Assembly (NCBI RefSeq): GCF_030732845.1
Contig: NZ_JASHKA010000024.1
Span: forward strand, 21,842 to 85,841
Length of the DNA stretch: 64,000 nt
From: Roseibium sp. MMSF_3544
Lineage (GTDB): Bacteria > Pseudomonadota > Alphaproteobacteria > Rhizobiales > Stappiaceae
Reading direction: 5' to 3'
The notes under the pieces are model-generated. The model was not told the DNA's origin, did not search any database, and worked only from the letters and a program-made list of their open reading frames with translations. Both the position numbers and the translations under genes were made by a program. Position 1 is the stretch's first letter; every line of letters starts with the position of its first letter. This document shows positions 17,606-26,591 of this stretch, in pieces.

Positions 17606-18589
17606 TTACTGGAAGCGTCCGACTTTCAGCGACTTGGCCGCATCCAGGAATTCCTTCTCGGTGCCTTTCCACCACTCGGCATATTCCTCCGGGCCGAGAT
17701 AGACCACGGCTGTCCCCTTGGCCGCCTGGGCGTCGATGAACTCCTGATCCTCGGTCGGTGCCTTGAAGACCTCGGCCCAGTAGTCGACGATTTCCTGAGG
17801 CGTTCCCTTCGGCAGCATGACGCCGCGGGTCAGGGAATAGGTCATGTCGACACCCTTCTCCTTGAGCGTCGGAACATCCGGAATGAGGTCGTTGCGCTCG
17901 TCAGCCGCGATCGCAAAGGCTTTGAGTTTGCCATCTCCGCGCTGGGTGCGTGCTGCCGCCATGTTGATGCCGCCGAGATCGATGGAGCCGTTGAGAAGGC
18001 CGGTGATGCGGCCTGCGGTTCCACCCTGGAACGGCACATAGGCATAGTCGGTTCCGGTTTTGGCGCCGAGCATGATCCAGAGGAAATGACTGGTCGCGCC
18101 CATGGAGACGCCGGTCGGAATGCCGCCGGGGTTTTCCTTGGCGGCATCGAGCATGCCCTCAAGGTCTTCGTAAGGGACGTGTCCGCCCGCTCCGATGATT
18201 TCCGGAGTGTCGGTGAGCATGGCGACCGGCTCGAAGCCGTCCCAGCTGAATTCGGTGACGCCGTTGATATAGTTGACGACGAGATGCTGGTGGATCGCAA
18301 ACAGGGTGCAGCCGTCCGGCTTGGCGGCATGCGCCTCCTTCGCACCCTTGGCACCGCCCTGACCCGGAACGGTCACGACCTTGACCTTGACCGGAGCATC
18401 AGAGCCATCGATTGCCTTTTCGAAGATACCGAAAATGACGCTTGTTCCTCCACCGGCACCCCAGGGAACGACAAGCTTGGCCGTGCTGCAGGGCAGTTCG
18501 ACAGCAGACGCCGATGTCACGCCGCCGACCACGGTCGCCGCAGCCAGGGCGACCCCGCCGAGGAGTTTGGAGATGGACTTCCTTTTCAT
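17606..18589 (-). CDS. tctC: Tripartite tricarboxylate transporter binding protein (TctC)
   Basis: A 327-residue periplasmic binding protein with an N-terminal Sec signal (~1-29, ending ASA before VELPCSTAK). The core has the TctC/Bug pattern: KLVVPWGAGGGTSVIFGIFEKAI for the carboxylate-binding first helix and GVSMGATSHFLWIMLGAKTG, plus NDLIPDVPTLKEKGVD near residue 235. It captures a carboxylate for TctAB. It is the first gene of the minus-strand operon that continues with tctB, tctA, SDR, TPP enzyme, NIPSNAP and GST, and is divergent from a LysR gene with 174 bases between starts. Confidence 0.93.
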   Translation of the reverse strand: MKRKSISKLLGGVALAAATVVGGVTSASAVELPCSTAKLVVPWGAGGGTSVIFGIFEKAIDGSDAPVKVKVVTVPGQGGAKGAKEAHAAKPDGCTLFAIHQHLVVNYINGVTEFSWDGFEPVAMLTDTPEIIGAGGHVPYEDLEGMLDAAKENPGGIPTGVSMGATSHFLWIMLGAKTGTDYAYVPFQGGTAGRITGLLNGSIDLGGINMAAARTQRGDGKLKAFAIAADERNDLIPDVPTLKEKGVDMTYSLTRGVMLPKGTPQEIVDYWAEVFKAPTEDQEFIDAQAAKGTAVVYLGPEEYAEWWKGTEKEFLDAAKSLKVGRFQ

Positions 18590-18763
18590 TGACTTCCTCC
18601 CAGAATGTCAGGTTCCGATGCGTGTCGACGTATTATCGATTTTTTCTCGCAAAGGGCACAAAAGACCATATTAAGGCAGATCTCTTATCTTTTGCAGCAT
18701 AATTGTGTTTTTGAGGGAAACAATATAGAAAGCAAAAACACTTTGTTGCATGGATGGGATAAT

Positions 18764-19717
18764 ATGGATCCTGATTTGCTCACGGATATGGCGGTTTTTG
18801 CCGCCGTCGTGGAACAGAACGGCTTCACTCCGGCCGCAGATGTCCTGAATATGTCGAAATCGAATGTCAGCCGGCGCATCTCCGCGCTGGAAGACCGGCT
18901 CGACCTGAAACTCATCCACCGCACCACGCGCAAGATCGGTCTGACGGAGAGCGGCCGGGTCTATTACGAGTATTGCGCCAGGCTTGTCGCCGAAGGCCGG
19001 GCGGCGGATGCCGCGATGATGGCCATGAACTCGTCACCGAGCGGTTTGTTGAACGTGAGCCTGCCCGAAACGCTTGGGCGCTCCTTCATCTTGCCGCTGC
19101 TGCCGAAGTTTCTGGAAGAATACCCCAATATCCGGCTCAACGTTTCCTTCAGCAACCGCAAGGTTGACCTGATCGAAGAGCGCTGTGATGTCGCCGTTCG
19201 CAAGGGGGCGATCGAGGACGATACGCTGTGCGCGATACCGCTCGGCGAAAGCCGGCAGTATCTTTTTGCCGCACCGGACTATCTGACCAGATCAGAGGCG
19301 ATCGAGCAGCCCGCCGATCTGGAAAGCCACGCCTTTGTTGCAAGCCGAACGGGTTTCGGTCCGCTGCAGGTTGAACTCACGCGCAAGGGCGACGTCTCTG
19401 TCATCAACGTGCTACCGCGCGTCGGCGTCCGGGATCATGAGGCCGTGCTGAGTTTGGCAAGGGCAGGTATGGGTGTCGCGTTGCTGCCGGCCTGGCTTGC
19501 CAGGGAACAGGTTGCAAACGGTGAGCTGACGCCAGTTCTGCCGAGCTGGCACGGACCGTCGGTCCAGTTCAATGCTGTCTTTCATCCGCATCGGGGCATG
19601 GCACCGAGCCTCAGGGCGTTCGTGAGCTTCCTCAAGGACCATTTCAAGGTGCATCGCCCACTCGACGAAAACTCACCCGATCAGCGCCTGCAACCGCGTC
19701 TCACGGTCGTGCGTTAG
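18764..19717 (+). CDS. LysR-family regulator of the tct operon (predicted)
   Basis: A 317-residue LysR regulator. The winged HTH occupies ~1-65 (AADVLNMSKSNVSRRISALEDRL, then LIHRTTRKIGLTESG), followed by the two-lobe effector domain (~95-300). The frame is open from 18605, but the ATG at 18764 gives the standard N-terminus MDPDLLTDMAVFAAVVEQ and leaves a 174-base AT-rich control region shared with tctC. The HTH with MSKSNVSRRI and IHRTTR is of the CrgA/DsdC-like type common in Proteobacteria. It probably responds to the substrate or product of the tct pathway. Confidence 0.9.
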   Translation: MDPDLLTDMAVFAAVVEQNGFTPAADVLNMSKSNVSRRISALEDRLDLKLIHRTTRKIGLTESGRVYYEYCARLVAEGRAADAAMMAMNSSPSGLLNVSLPETLGRSFILPLLPKFLEEYPNIRLNVSFSNRKVDLIEERCDVAVRKGAIEDDTLCAIPLGESRQYLFAAPDYLTRSEAIEQPADLESHAFVASRTGFGPLQVELTRKGDVSVINVLPRVGVRDHEAVLSLARAGMGVALLPAWLAREQVANGELTPVLPSWHGPSVQFNAVFHPHRGMAPSLRAFVSFLKDHFKVHRPLDENSPDQRLQPRLTVVR

Positions 19718-19769
19718 CTTGAGAAGCTGAAATTCAAACTATTCGTCTTGTCTTCCAAGAGCGTGACCA

Positions 19770-21104
19770 TCACGCGCGACCATCCGGCCAGCTCGCATGA
19801 AGACTGTCGATCACGTACATATGCGCGTGCCGTTTGCCTGAGGCATCCTTCAGGTGGGGATGATCTGCCGGAAGCTCGGGATGATCGTGCAATATCACCG
19901 TTGCATCGGACGCCGGCCAGAGCCGGGCAGCTGCCAGCACGCCGATGAAGGCCAACGCGGCCAGGGTGATGACGGTGGCCGAGAGCCCCGCACCGCTGCC
20001 AAGCCATCCTGCAAGCGGGTAAGTCACCATCCAGCAGCCGTGGGAGAGGGCAAATTGCGCGGCAAAGACCATCGGCCTGTCTTCGGCATGGGCCGAGTTG
20101 CGCAAAAGACGCCCGGAAGGAACCAACACCGCGGCGTTCGCAAGCCCCATCAGGAACCAGATCAGCAGTAGGCAGTACCACAGTGCTGACAAGGGGAATG
20201 CGAGGATCAGCATCGAGAATCCAAACAGACACAGTGGCAGGACGAAGGCGCCAGACACCATGATCGTTCGGTCTTTGAGTGACGAAAGCAGACGTGGCAA
20301 GGCAAGCGCCATCAGCATGGAACCACCGCCGTAGGCGGCCATCGCCAGGGCGAGGTCGGCATCGCTGCGGCCAAGCAGCGTCTTGACGATCACCACCGAG
20401 TTGACGATCACGATGGCTCCTGCGGAAGCGATTGTCAGGTTGAGAGCAAACAAACCCTGCAGGCGAGGTGTCTTCAAATAGATCTGCATTCCTTGCGAAA
20501 TACGTTTCCAGGGCGAAGCATGTTTGACGATCGTTGCCGCCGGCAGCGTGACGGAGACAACAAGTGCTGCCGAGACAAGAAATCCGGCCACAGTGCCGCC
20601 GAAGAGCCAGTGAAAACCGACAAGGCCGATCAGGGCTGCTGCAACCATCGGGCTCAGCAGGTTTTCCAGATCGTAGGCCATGCGGGACAGCGATAGAGCG
20701 TTGGTATAGTCGTCCTCGTCGGGAAGGATGTCCGGAATGGTGGCCTGAAACGTGGGTGTAAAGGCGGCCGACGCCGATTGTAGCAATGCGATCAACAGAT
20801 AAACCTGCCAGACAGCGTCAACAAAAGGCAGAGCGATTGCAACACCGGCCCTGATCAAATCAAGTACGACGAGAAAGGCACGGCGCGGGAAGTGAGAGGC
20901 GAACCCGGCTGCTACTGGCGACAAGCTCACATAGATGATCATCTTTATGGCGAGCGCGGTTCCAAGCACTGCTCCGGCTTCCGCACCAGCTAGATCATAA
21001 GCAAGCAGCGCAAGCGCGACCGTCATCAGTCCGGTTCCGAAGAGAGCGATGACCTGGGCCGCGAAGAGATGCCTGTAGGTGCGATTGGCAAGAACGCTGA
21101 ACAT
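19770..21104 (-). CDS. MFS transporter with histidine-rich C-terminal tail
   Basis: A 444-residue major facilitator protein with 12 predicted helices in two halves, a loop PVAAGFASHFPRRAFLVVLD between helices 2 and 3 in place of the usual GxxxDRxGRR, and an ENLLSPMVAAALIG segment. It resembles macrolide/enterobactin-exporter type MFS proteins (YfiS/EntS-like). The last ~40 residues are polar with seven histidines (HDHPELPADHPH and KRHAH), unlike most members and possibly metal-interacting. It converges on the LysR gene; its start lies 161 bases from the divergent YdeI-like gene. Confidence 0.85.
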   Translation of the reverse strand: MFSVLANRTYRHLFAAQVIALFGTGLMTVALALLAYDLAGAEAGAVLGTALAIKMIIYVSLSPVAAGFASHFPRRAFLVVLDLIRAGVAIALPFVDAVWQVYLLIALLQSASAAFTPTFQATIPDILPDEDDYTNALSLSRMAYDLENLLSPMVAAALIGLVGFHWLFGGTVAGFLVSAALVVSVTLPAATIVKHASPWKRISQGMQIYLKTPRLQGLFALNLTIASAGAIVIVNSVVIVKTLLGRSDADLALAMAAYGGGSMLMALALPRLLSSLKDRTIMVSGAFVLPLCLFGFSMLILAFPLSALWYCLLLIWFLMGLANAAVLVPSGRLLRNSAHAEDRPMVFAAQFALSHGCWMVTYPLAGWLGSGAGLSATVITLAALAFIGVLAAARLWPASDATVILHDHPELPADHPHLKDASGKRHAHMYVIDSLHASWPDGRA

Positions 21105-21265
21105 GTGTCGGGTGTGGTTTCTGGCTGGAGGTAATCCAGAAAAGGAATAGCACTTGAATTCCTCAACACAAACGACGGTTGAAGCTCAGCGGAGACGCTG
21201 CACATAAAACTAACGAAGCGGTTCCGCAGTTTTCGCAGTAGCTCTAAGCAGCCAAGGGGTGCCAG

Positions 21266-21850
21266 GTGACGAAAAACGGCGATCATATCAAGGTGGAAGT
21301 CAAAAGCCGGGGCGCATTGCGGAGCTGGCTAATGGCCAACCACAAACAGGGCGAAAGCATCTGGCTCGTGACCTGGAAGAAAGCGCACGGCGACAATCAT
21401 GTGCCTTATGACGACATTGTCGAAGAAGCGCTGTGTTTCGGCTGGGTCGACAGCCTGCCACGCAAGCTCGACGAAAACCGCTCCATGCTGCGCCTGTCAC
21501 CGCGCAAGCCCGGCAGTGCGTGGTCAGGCCTAAACAAGTCGCGCGTTGAGAATTTGTTAAAGGCAGGCCTCATGCAACCGGCCGGATTGTCAGTCGTTGC
21601 ATCCGCCAAGGACGACGGGTCATGGACCTTTCTCGATGATGTCGAACGCCTGGAAACGCCGGGTGATCTGGCCGAGGCGCTTGCCGCCCATCCAATGGCG
21701 ACGTCGCATTTCGATGCGTTTCCAAGATCCGTCAAGCGCGGCATCCTGGAATGGATCAAACAGGCAAAGCGCCCGGAAACGCGTGCAAAGCGCATTGAAG
21801 AGACAGCAAGGCTTGCCTCGGAAAACAGGCGTGCGAACCAGTTTCGATAA
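21266..21850 (+). CDS. YdeI/OmpD-associated family protein
   Basis: A 194-residue soluble protein of the YdeI family: SRGALRSWLMANHKQGESIWLV start, the hallmark VEEALCFGWVDSLPRKLDE, the RKPGSAWSGLNKSRVENL middle, and a C-terminal region ending in IEETARLASENRRANQFR. It starts at GTG with an AGGGGT site. The family is widespread, expressed under stress or with antimicrobial-peptide resistance in some enterics, but has no proven activity. It is a single gene between the MFS exporter and puuD, which converges with it. Confidence 0.85.
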   Translation: MTKNGDHIKVEVKSRGALRSWLMANHKQGESIWLVTWKKAHGDNHVPYDDIVEEALCFGWVDSLPRKLDENRSMLRLSPRKPGSAWSGLNKSRVENLLKAGLMQPAGLSVVASAKDDGSWTFLDDVERLETPGDLAEALAAHPMATSHFDAFPRSVKRGILEWIKQAKRPETRAKRIEETARLASENRRANQFR

Positions 21851-21854
21851 CTGG

Positions 21855-23117
21855 CTACCGCGTGGCGACGCCGAACGGCATTTTTTCCCGGGCACGCCGG
21901 TACCATTCGATGATCTTGCGGCGTTCGTCTTCTTCCATGTACGAGACATTGACCGGCGGCATCGCGTTGGTCACGCCCGCCTGGAGATAGATCTCGCGCG
22001 CGGCGCGGACAACGTCGGCTTCGGTCTCCAGAACCAGGCCTTTTGGTGCCCAGTGAATGCCTTCGTAAAACGGTTCGCGGGCGTGGCACATGGCGCAGCG
22101 CCCAGGCACGATCGCCATGACATCCTCAAATCCGTCGGTGGAAGCAAACACCTGCTCAGTCGGGTTGAGCTCACGTGCCTCTGCCGCGTCCAGGCTGCCG
22201 TCCTTCCACATGGGGGCCATGCTGAGTTGAATGATTGCGATAAACAGGATCGCCGTCACCAGCCAGGTCCACATCACGCTGCCGCCACCGGCATGTTTGG
22301 TGTTGAAGTAATGGCGGATCGAGACGCCCATCAGGAACACGAGCGCGGCGATCACCCAATTGTATTCGGATGCGAAAGCGAGCGGATAGTGGTTGCTCAG
22401 CATCAGGAAGACGACCGGCAGCGTCAGGTAGTTGTTGTGCATCGACCGAAGCTTGGCGATCTTGCCGTATTTCGCGTCAGGCGTTCGTCCGGCCTTCAGG
22501 TCCGCCACGACGATTTTCTGGTTCGGGATGATGATGAAGAAGACATTCGCCGTCATGATCGTTGCGGTGAACGCACCGAGGTGCAGCATCGTGGCGCGGC
22601 CGGTGAAGATCTGGTCGTAGCCCCAGCCCATGCCCACAAGCATGACAAACAGCAGAACCATCAAAAGGGTCGGGCTGTCGCCGAGCTTCGACTTGCACAG
22701 GTAATCGTAGATCAGCCAGCCGATTGTCAGTGATCCTGCGGAAATCAGAATTCCCTGCCAGAGCGCCAGATCCGCCTTTTCCGGATCGATCAGGTAAAGC
22801 TCACCGCCGACCCAGTAGATGATCATCATGAGCGCGGCGCCGGAAAGCCAGGTGGCGTAGCTTTCCCATTTGAACCATGTCAGGTGTTCCGGCATGTTTT
22901 CCGGAGCGACCAGATATTTCTGGATATGATAGAAACCGCCGCCATGAACCTGCCATTCCTCGCCGAAGGCGCCCTTGGGCAGATGCGGTGACTTGCGGAG
23001 ACCCAGGTCCAGCGCGATGAAGTAAAAGGAGGAGCCGATCCAGGCGATCGCGGTCACGACATGCAGCCATCTAACTGCAAAAGCCAGCCAGTCCCAGATG
23101 ATGGCGATATCCAGCAT
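21855..23117 (-). CDS. puuD: Membrane urate hydroxylase with cytochrome c domain (PuuD)
   Basis: A 420-residue PuuD: about eight membrane helices (~10-310) with the urate-hydroxylase region containing WIGSSFYFIALDLGLRK and EWQVHGGGFYHIQKYLVAPE, then a C-terminal cytochrome c domain with CAMCH (C341, C344, H345) and a later PPVNVSYM methionine. It oxidises urate to 5-hydroxyisourate at the inner membrane using a quinone/cytochrome route, replacing soluble uricase. It is divergent from a LysR gene with 106 bases between starts that hold an inverted repeat. The ureide enzymes downstream of that LysR continue the pathway. Confidence 0.95.
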   Translation of the reverse strand: MLDIAIIWDWLAFAVRWLHVVTAIAWIGSSFYFIALDLGLRKSPHLPKGAFGEEWQVHGGGFYHIQKYLVAPENMPEHLTWFKWESYATWLSGAALMMIIYWVGGELYLIDPEKADLALWQGILISAGSLTIGWLIYDYLCKSKLGDSPTLLMVLLFVMLVGMGWGYDQIFTGRATMLHLGAFTATIMTANVFFIIIPNQKIVVADLKAGRTPDAKYGKIAKLRSMHNNYLTLPVVFLMLSNHYPLAFASEYNWVIAALVFLMGVSIRHYFNTKHAGGGSVMWTWLVTAILFIAIIQLSMAPMWKDGSLDAAEARELNPTEQVFASTDGFEDVMAIVPGRCAMCHAREPFYEGIHWAPKGLVLETEADVVRAAREIYLQAGVTNAMPPVNVSYMEEDERRKIIEWYRRAREKMPFGVATR

Positions 23118-23181
23118 GTTGTCCCTCCGCTGCCCCTGTTCCGGCTACCCTAGTCTAACTTGAAATTTTCTGGTATCTCGA

Positions 23182-23218
23182 CATAATTCCGAGCAGTTTC
23201 AAAAAAACCGGAATAATG
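23182..23218. promoter_or_regulatory. Inverted repeat between puuD and lysR, candidate operator
   Basis: Arms CATAATTCCG (23182-23191) and CGGAATAATG (23209-23218) match at 9 of 10 positions and are separated by 17 bases holding an A-run. It lies between the divergent puuD and lysR starts, ending 5 bases before the lysR GTG. This is where a LysR regulator would bind to control both genes. Confidence 0.45.
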
Positions 23219-23223
23219 AGGCC

Positions 23224-24141
23224 GTGGCCTATCTGGAGAATATTCGAACTTTTCTGCGTGTATATGAGCTCGGGAATATGTCTGCAGCCGCGCGCGACCT
23301 CAGGATTTCCTCGGCCGTTGCCTCTGCCAGGGTTTCGCAGTTGGAAGAGCACCTGAATGTGCGTCTGTTCCAGCGAACGACGCGCGCTCTCAGCCCGACG
23401 GAACACGGCAATCTTTTTTATCGCGGAGCCACGAAGATCATCGATGCGGTCGAGGAAGCTGAAGCGGAAATCAGCCATGTCACCCGCTCGCCGCGCGGCA
23501 CCTTGTTCATCGCAGCTCCGATCGGGATGGGACAACGCCTGATCGCGCCCGCAATCCCGTTGTTCAAGGACGCCAACCCGCTGATCGAAATCCGGCTGAG
23601 ACTGTCGGACAGGAAAGTGGACTTGACCGGCGAGGGGCTCGATGCGGCTTTCTTTCTTGGACTTCCTGAAGATTCAACACTGAAGATACGCAAGATCGCA
23701 GATTGCGAGAGGATGCTGTGTGCAGCGCCGAGTTATCTTGCGCAAAGAGGCACGCCGAAAAGCCATGAAGACCTGTCTTCCGGCAAACACGATTGCCTCA
23801 ATATGCGCTATCCGGGTGCACCGGAATTCCAGTGGCCTCTCGTGACAAAATCGGGCGTCAAAAAAGTGCCTGTTTCAGGCCCGTTCGAATCCGATCATGG
23901 CGATGTGCTGACCGGCTGGGCGCTCGACGGGCACGGTATCGTGCTGAAACCGGTGTTCGAGATTGCCAATTATCTCGCCTCCGGACAGCTCATTCCGGTT
24001 CTGGAAAACGAACCCCCAGTGCCTGTGCAGATGGCCTGTCTCTACACGCACCGGAAGCGGCAGGATCCAAAGGTGCGGTTGTTCCTCGATTTCATGGTTG
24101 CTCAGATCCTGAGGCATCTGGATGAAAATGCAGTGCCGTAA
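23224..24141 (+). CDS. LysR-family regulator of urate/ureide genes (predicted)
   Basis: A 305-residue LysR regulator starting at GTG: MAYLENIRTFLRVYELG is the common N-terminus, with the HTH at ~16-60 (MSAAARDLRISSAVASARVSQLEEHL) and FQRTTRALSPTEHG closing the wing; the effector domain covers ~90-295. It is divergent from puuD and precedes the allantoinase fusion by 108 bases on the same strand, so it is well placed to control both in response to urate or an intermediate. A conserved inverted repeat lies in the shared control region. Confidence 0.9.
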   Translation: MAYLENIRTFLRVYELGNMSAAARDLRISSAVASARVSQLEEHLNVRLFQRTTRALSPTEHGNLFYRGATKIIDAVEEAEAEISHVTRSPRGTLFIAAPIGMGQRLIAPAIPLFKDANPLIEIRLRLSDRKVDLTGEGLDAAFFLGLPEDSTLKIRKIADCERMLCAAPSYLAQRGTPKSHEDLSSGKHDCLNMRYPGAPEFQWPLVTKSGVKKVPVSGPFESDHGDVLTGWALDGHGIVLKPVFEIANYLASGQLIPVLENEPPVPVQMACLYTHRKRQDPKVRLFLDFMVAQILRHLDENAVP

Positions 24142-24249
24142 CTTGCTGCGCAAGTTGGACGGTGGTGCCTTATGAGCAGTTTCAATAATTTCCGGAAAGC
24201 CTTCAGATCTTTTTTGCGTTAGACATCCTTGAGCAGCAGGAGGTGTTTC

Positions 24250-25665
24250 GTGAATCGCTACATACGTGACTTGAGGGGTTATGGGCCGTTTCCGCCGGAT
24301 CCGAAATGGCCTGGAAATGCCAGGGTCGCCGTCCAGTTCGTCCTGAACTACGAGGAAGGTGGCGAGAACAACATCCTGCACGGCGATGCCGGTTCCGAAG
24401 CGTTCTTGTCCGATATTCCAGGCGCTGCGCCCTGGCAGGGACAGCGCCACCGGAACATGGAATCGATTTATGAATATGGTGCCCGTGCCGGGTTCTGGCG
24501 GCTTCACCGCCTGTTCACCCGTGCTGGAATCCCGCTGACGATCTACGGGGTTGCTTCCGCGCTTGCACGCAATCCGGAGCAGGTTGAAGCCATGAAGGAC
24601 GCGGACTGGGAAATTGCCAGCCATGGCCTCAAATGGATTGAGCACAAGGACATGTCGGAGGAGGAAGAGCGTGCTGCGATCGCCGAAGCCATCCGATTGC
24701 ATACTGAAGTTGTCGGCGCGCCTCCGCGCGGCTGGTATACGGGCCGTTGCTCTGAAAACACCGTTCGCCTTGTTTCGGAAGAAGGGTGCTTCGATTACAT
24801 CTCCGACACCTATGACGATGACCTTCCCTATTGGCTTGACGCTGATGGCAGGGATCAGCTGATCATCCCCTATACGCTTGAAGCCAATGACATGCGCTTC
24901 TCCGTGTCGCCCGGCTGGAGCGATGGTGAGGACTTCTTCAACTATCTGCGGAATAGTTTCGACGTGCTGTACGAGGAAGGCGAAACCGACACACCGAAAA
25001 TGATGTCGATCGGGCTGCACTGCCGCCTGGTCGGCCGCCCGGGCAAAATCGCGGCACTCAGAAAATTCATCGACCATATCCAGTCGCGCGAGGGTGTCTG
25101 GTGCGCGCGCCGCATTGATATTGCAGAGCACTGGGCAGAACATCACCCTCCGCAACACCGAATGAGGCCAAGCGGCATGGACCGGCCCGAATTCGTCGAG
25201 CAATTCGGCGGTATCTTCGAGCACTCTCCCTGGATCGCGGAACGCGCGTTCGATCTTGAGCTGGGGCCTGCCCACGATTGTGCCGCCGGTGTTAATAATG
25301 CCCTTTGCAGAATGTTCCGCTCGGCAAGCGATGAGGAGCGCCTCGGCGTTTTGAAAGCGCATCCGGATCTGGCGGGCAAGTTGGCAAGAGCCGGCCGGCT
25401 GACGGCGGAAAGCACGTCGGAACAAGCCAGTGCCGGGCTGGACCTTCTAACGGATGCGGAACGTGAAACGTTCACGCAGCTCAATGCCGACTATGTTGAA
25501 AAACACGGGTTCCCGTTCATCATTGCTGTGCGCGATCACGACAAGGCATCGATCCTGGCGGCCTTTCATCGTCGGATTGGCAATGACCGGGACACCGAAT
25601 TCAAGGAAGCGTGTTTCCAGGTGGAGCGTATTGCCCACCATCGGCTGAAGGATCTGTTGCCGTGA
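24250..25665 (+). CDS. puuE-uraD: Fused allantoinase (PuuE) and OHCU decarboxylase (UraD)
   Basis: A 471-residue bifunctional enzyme. The GTG at 24250 is chosen because a perfect AGGAGG (24238-24243) sits 6 bases before it. Residues ~1-305 are a cofactor-independent PuuE-type allantoinase of polysaccharide-deacetylase fold (RDLRGYGPFPPDPKWPG, RGWYTGRCSENT, then IGLHCRLVGRPGKIAAL). Residues ~315-471 are OHCU decarboxylase: HPDLAGKLA holds the expected catalytic His, and STSEQASAGLD the glutamate, with LNADYVEKHGFPFIIAVR. The order is opposite to the reaction order (OHCU to S-allantoin, then allantoate). The stop overlaps the next start (GTGA), so allA is coupled. Confidence 0.95.
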   Translation: MNRYIRDLRGYGPFPPDPKWPGNARVAVQFVLNYEEGGENNILHGDAGSEAFLSDIPGAAPWQGQRHRNMESIYEYGARAGFWRLHRLFTRAGIPLTIYGVASALARNPEQVEAMKDADWEIASHGLKWIEHKDMSEEEERAAIAEAIRLHTEVVGAPPRGWYTGRCSENTVRLVSEEGCFDYISDTYDDDLPYWLDADGRDQLIIPYTLEANDMRFSVSPGWSDGEDFFNYLRNSFDVLYEEGETDTPKMMSIGLHCRLVGRPGKIAALRKFIDHIQSREGVWCARRIDIAEHWAEHHPPQHRMRPSGMDRPEFVEQFGGIFEHSPWIAERAFDLELGPAHDCAAGVNNALCRMFRSASDEERLGVLKAHPDLAGKLARAGRLTAESTSEQASAGLDLLTDAERETFTQLNADYVEKHGFPFIIAVRDHDKASILAAFHRRIGNDRDTEFKEACFQVERIAHHRLKDLLP

Positions 25666-26174
25666 CGAAATCCAGCGACCGTGCCCCGCTCCTGACGGCG
25701 ACCGCGCTGACTGCAGAGGCCTTCGCCGCCCATGGCGACGTGATCGAGGTCAACGGCATACCGGACTTGATCATCAATCAGGGCATGTGCGGACGCCATC
25801 ATGACCGGGCAACGCTCGACTTTGGTTCCGGAAAGGCAGGTATCAGTCTGTTCGATGCCAACGCAAGGTCATTGCCATATACGGTCGATATGGTCGAGCG
25901 GCACCCGGAGGGAAGCCAGGCCTTCATTCCGATCGATGGTGTTCCGATGCTGATCGTCGTCGCTGATGACAGTGACGGTACCCCCGTCAATCTTAAGGCT
26001 TTCGTCAGTCAGTCCGGACAATCGGTCAACATTCACCGCGGTACCTGGCATGGCGTCCTCGCGCCGCTGGGCAGGTCAGGCAGGTTCATCGTTGTCGACC
26101 GGATCGGCGAGGGTAACAACCTTGAAGAATACTGGTTCGAAACGCCCTATGTGGTGGACGCCGCCGAGGGCTGA
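25662..26174 (+). CDS. allA: Ureidoglycolate lyase (AllA)
   Basis: A 170-residue cupin-fold enzyme that splits ureidoglycolate to glyoxylate and urea. The GTG at 25662 overlaps the upstream TGA (GTGA) and gives a normal-length protein; the longer frame reaches into the upstream gene. Visible marks are GDVIEVNGIPDLIINQG near the start, MVERHPEGSQAFIPI and VNIHRGTWHGVLAPLG, which carry the conserved His/Trp-His region of AllA, and EEYWF near the end. It completes the pathway started by puuD and the upstream fusion. Confidence 0.95.
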   Translation: MTKSSDRAPLLTATALTAEAFAAHGDVIEVNGIPDLIINQGMCGRHHDRATLDFGSGKAGISLFDANARSLPYTVDMVERHPEGSQAFIPIDGVPMLIVVADDSDGTPVNLKAFVSQSGQSVNIHRGTWHGVLAPLGRSGRFIVVDRIGEGNNLEEYWFETPYVVDAAEG

Positions 26175-26298
26175 GGCTCAACGGAACGGCAACGCGGACA
26201 AGCGCCGGATTGCCTTGTCATCCCTGCGTCAGGCGTCGTGACCGATGCTCTGGCGTGGGTTCCGCGGTTATCCTCGCCATCGCAGCCAGCGCCGGGGG

Positions 26299-26345
26299 TA
26301 CTGGATCCCGGTCTTGCCGCTTGAGCGACAAACCGGGATGACAAA
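26299..26345. repeat. Palindromic intergenic repeat, copy 1
   Basis: Reads TACTGGATCCCGG at the left and CCGGGATGACAAA at the right, with the GGTCTTGCCGCTTGAGCGAC loop between. It is the reverse-oriented partner of the copy at 26411-26441. The form (GGATCCC to GGGATGACA) is that of short palindromic repeats scattered through many alphaproteobacterial genomes. Confidence 0.55.
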
Positions 26346-26410
26346 CAGAGCGCGTGACGAAATGGCAGAACCTGTTGGCTTACGGCTAAGCAGCGCTTGA
26401 TGTTCTCGTC

Positions 26411-26441
26411 TTGTCATCCCTGCGAAGGCAGGGATCCAGTA
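26411..26441. repeat. Palindromic intergenic repeat, copy 2
   Basis: Begins TTGTCATCCC and ends GGGATCCAGTA, with an internal perfect stem TCCCTGC/GCAGGGA around loop GAAG. It shares both ends with copy 1 in inverted orientation and the left end with the fragment at 26215-26228. Confidence 0.55.
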
Positions 26442-26591
26442 GACACCCGCTCTTGAGATTTGATCGAAGGTCTGCGGCGTCCTCGCTCCTGGTTCGGACA
26501 GAGCAAACAGCGATGATCTTTTGCAGCTCTTTCTGCGGGCCACACCACAAACCAGGACCGCATCCTGACCGCTTTCTGCTCTGCGCAGTCT

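Larger units (their letters stand above)
26175..26591. other. 417-base intergenic region with palindromic repeat copies
   Basis: No open frame with coding character lies here between the convergent allA and GAPDH genes. It holds copies of a short dispersed repeat: TTGTCATCCCTGCG at 26215-26228, an opposite-facing copy at 26299-26345, and a copy with its own hairpin at 26411-26441. The rest shows no motif I recognise. Confidence 0.6.

Noticed and set aside
19718..19769. Weak hairpin AGCTT-GAG-AAGCT between the LysR and MFS genes
   Set aside because: The stem is only five base pairs and is not followed by a U-run.
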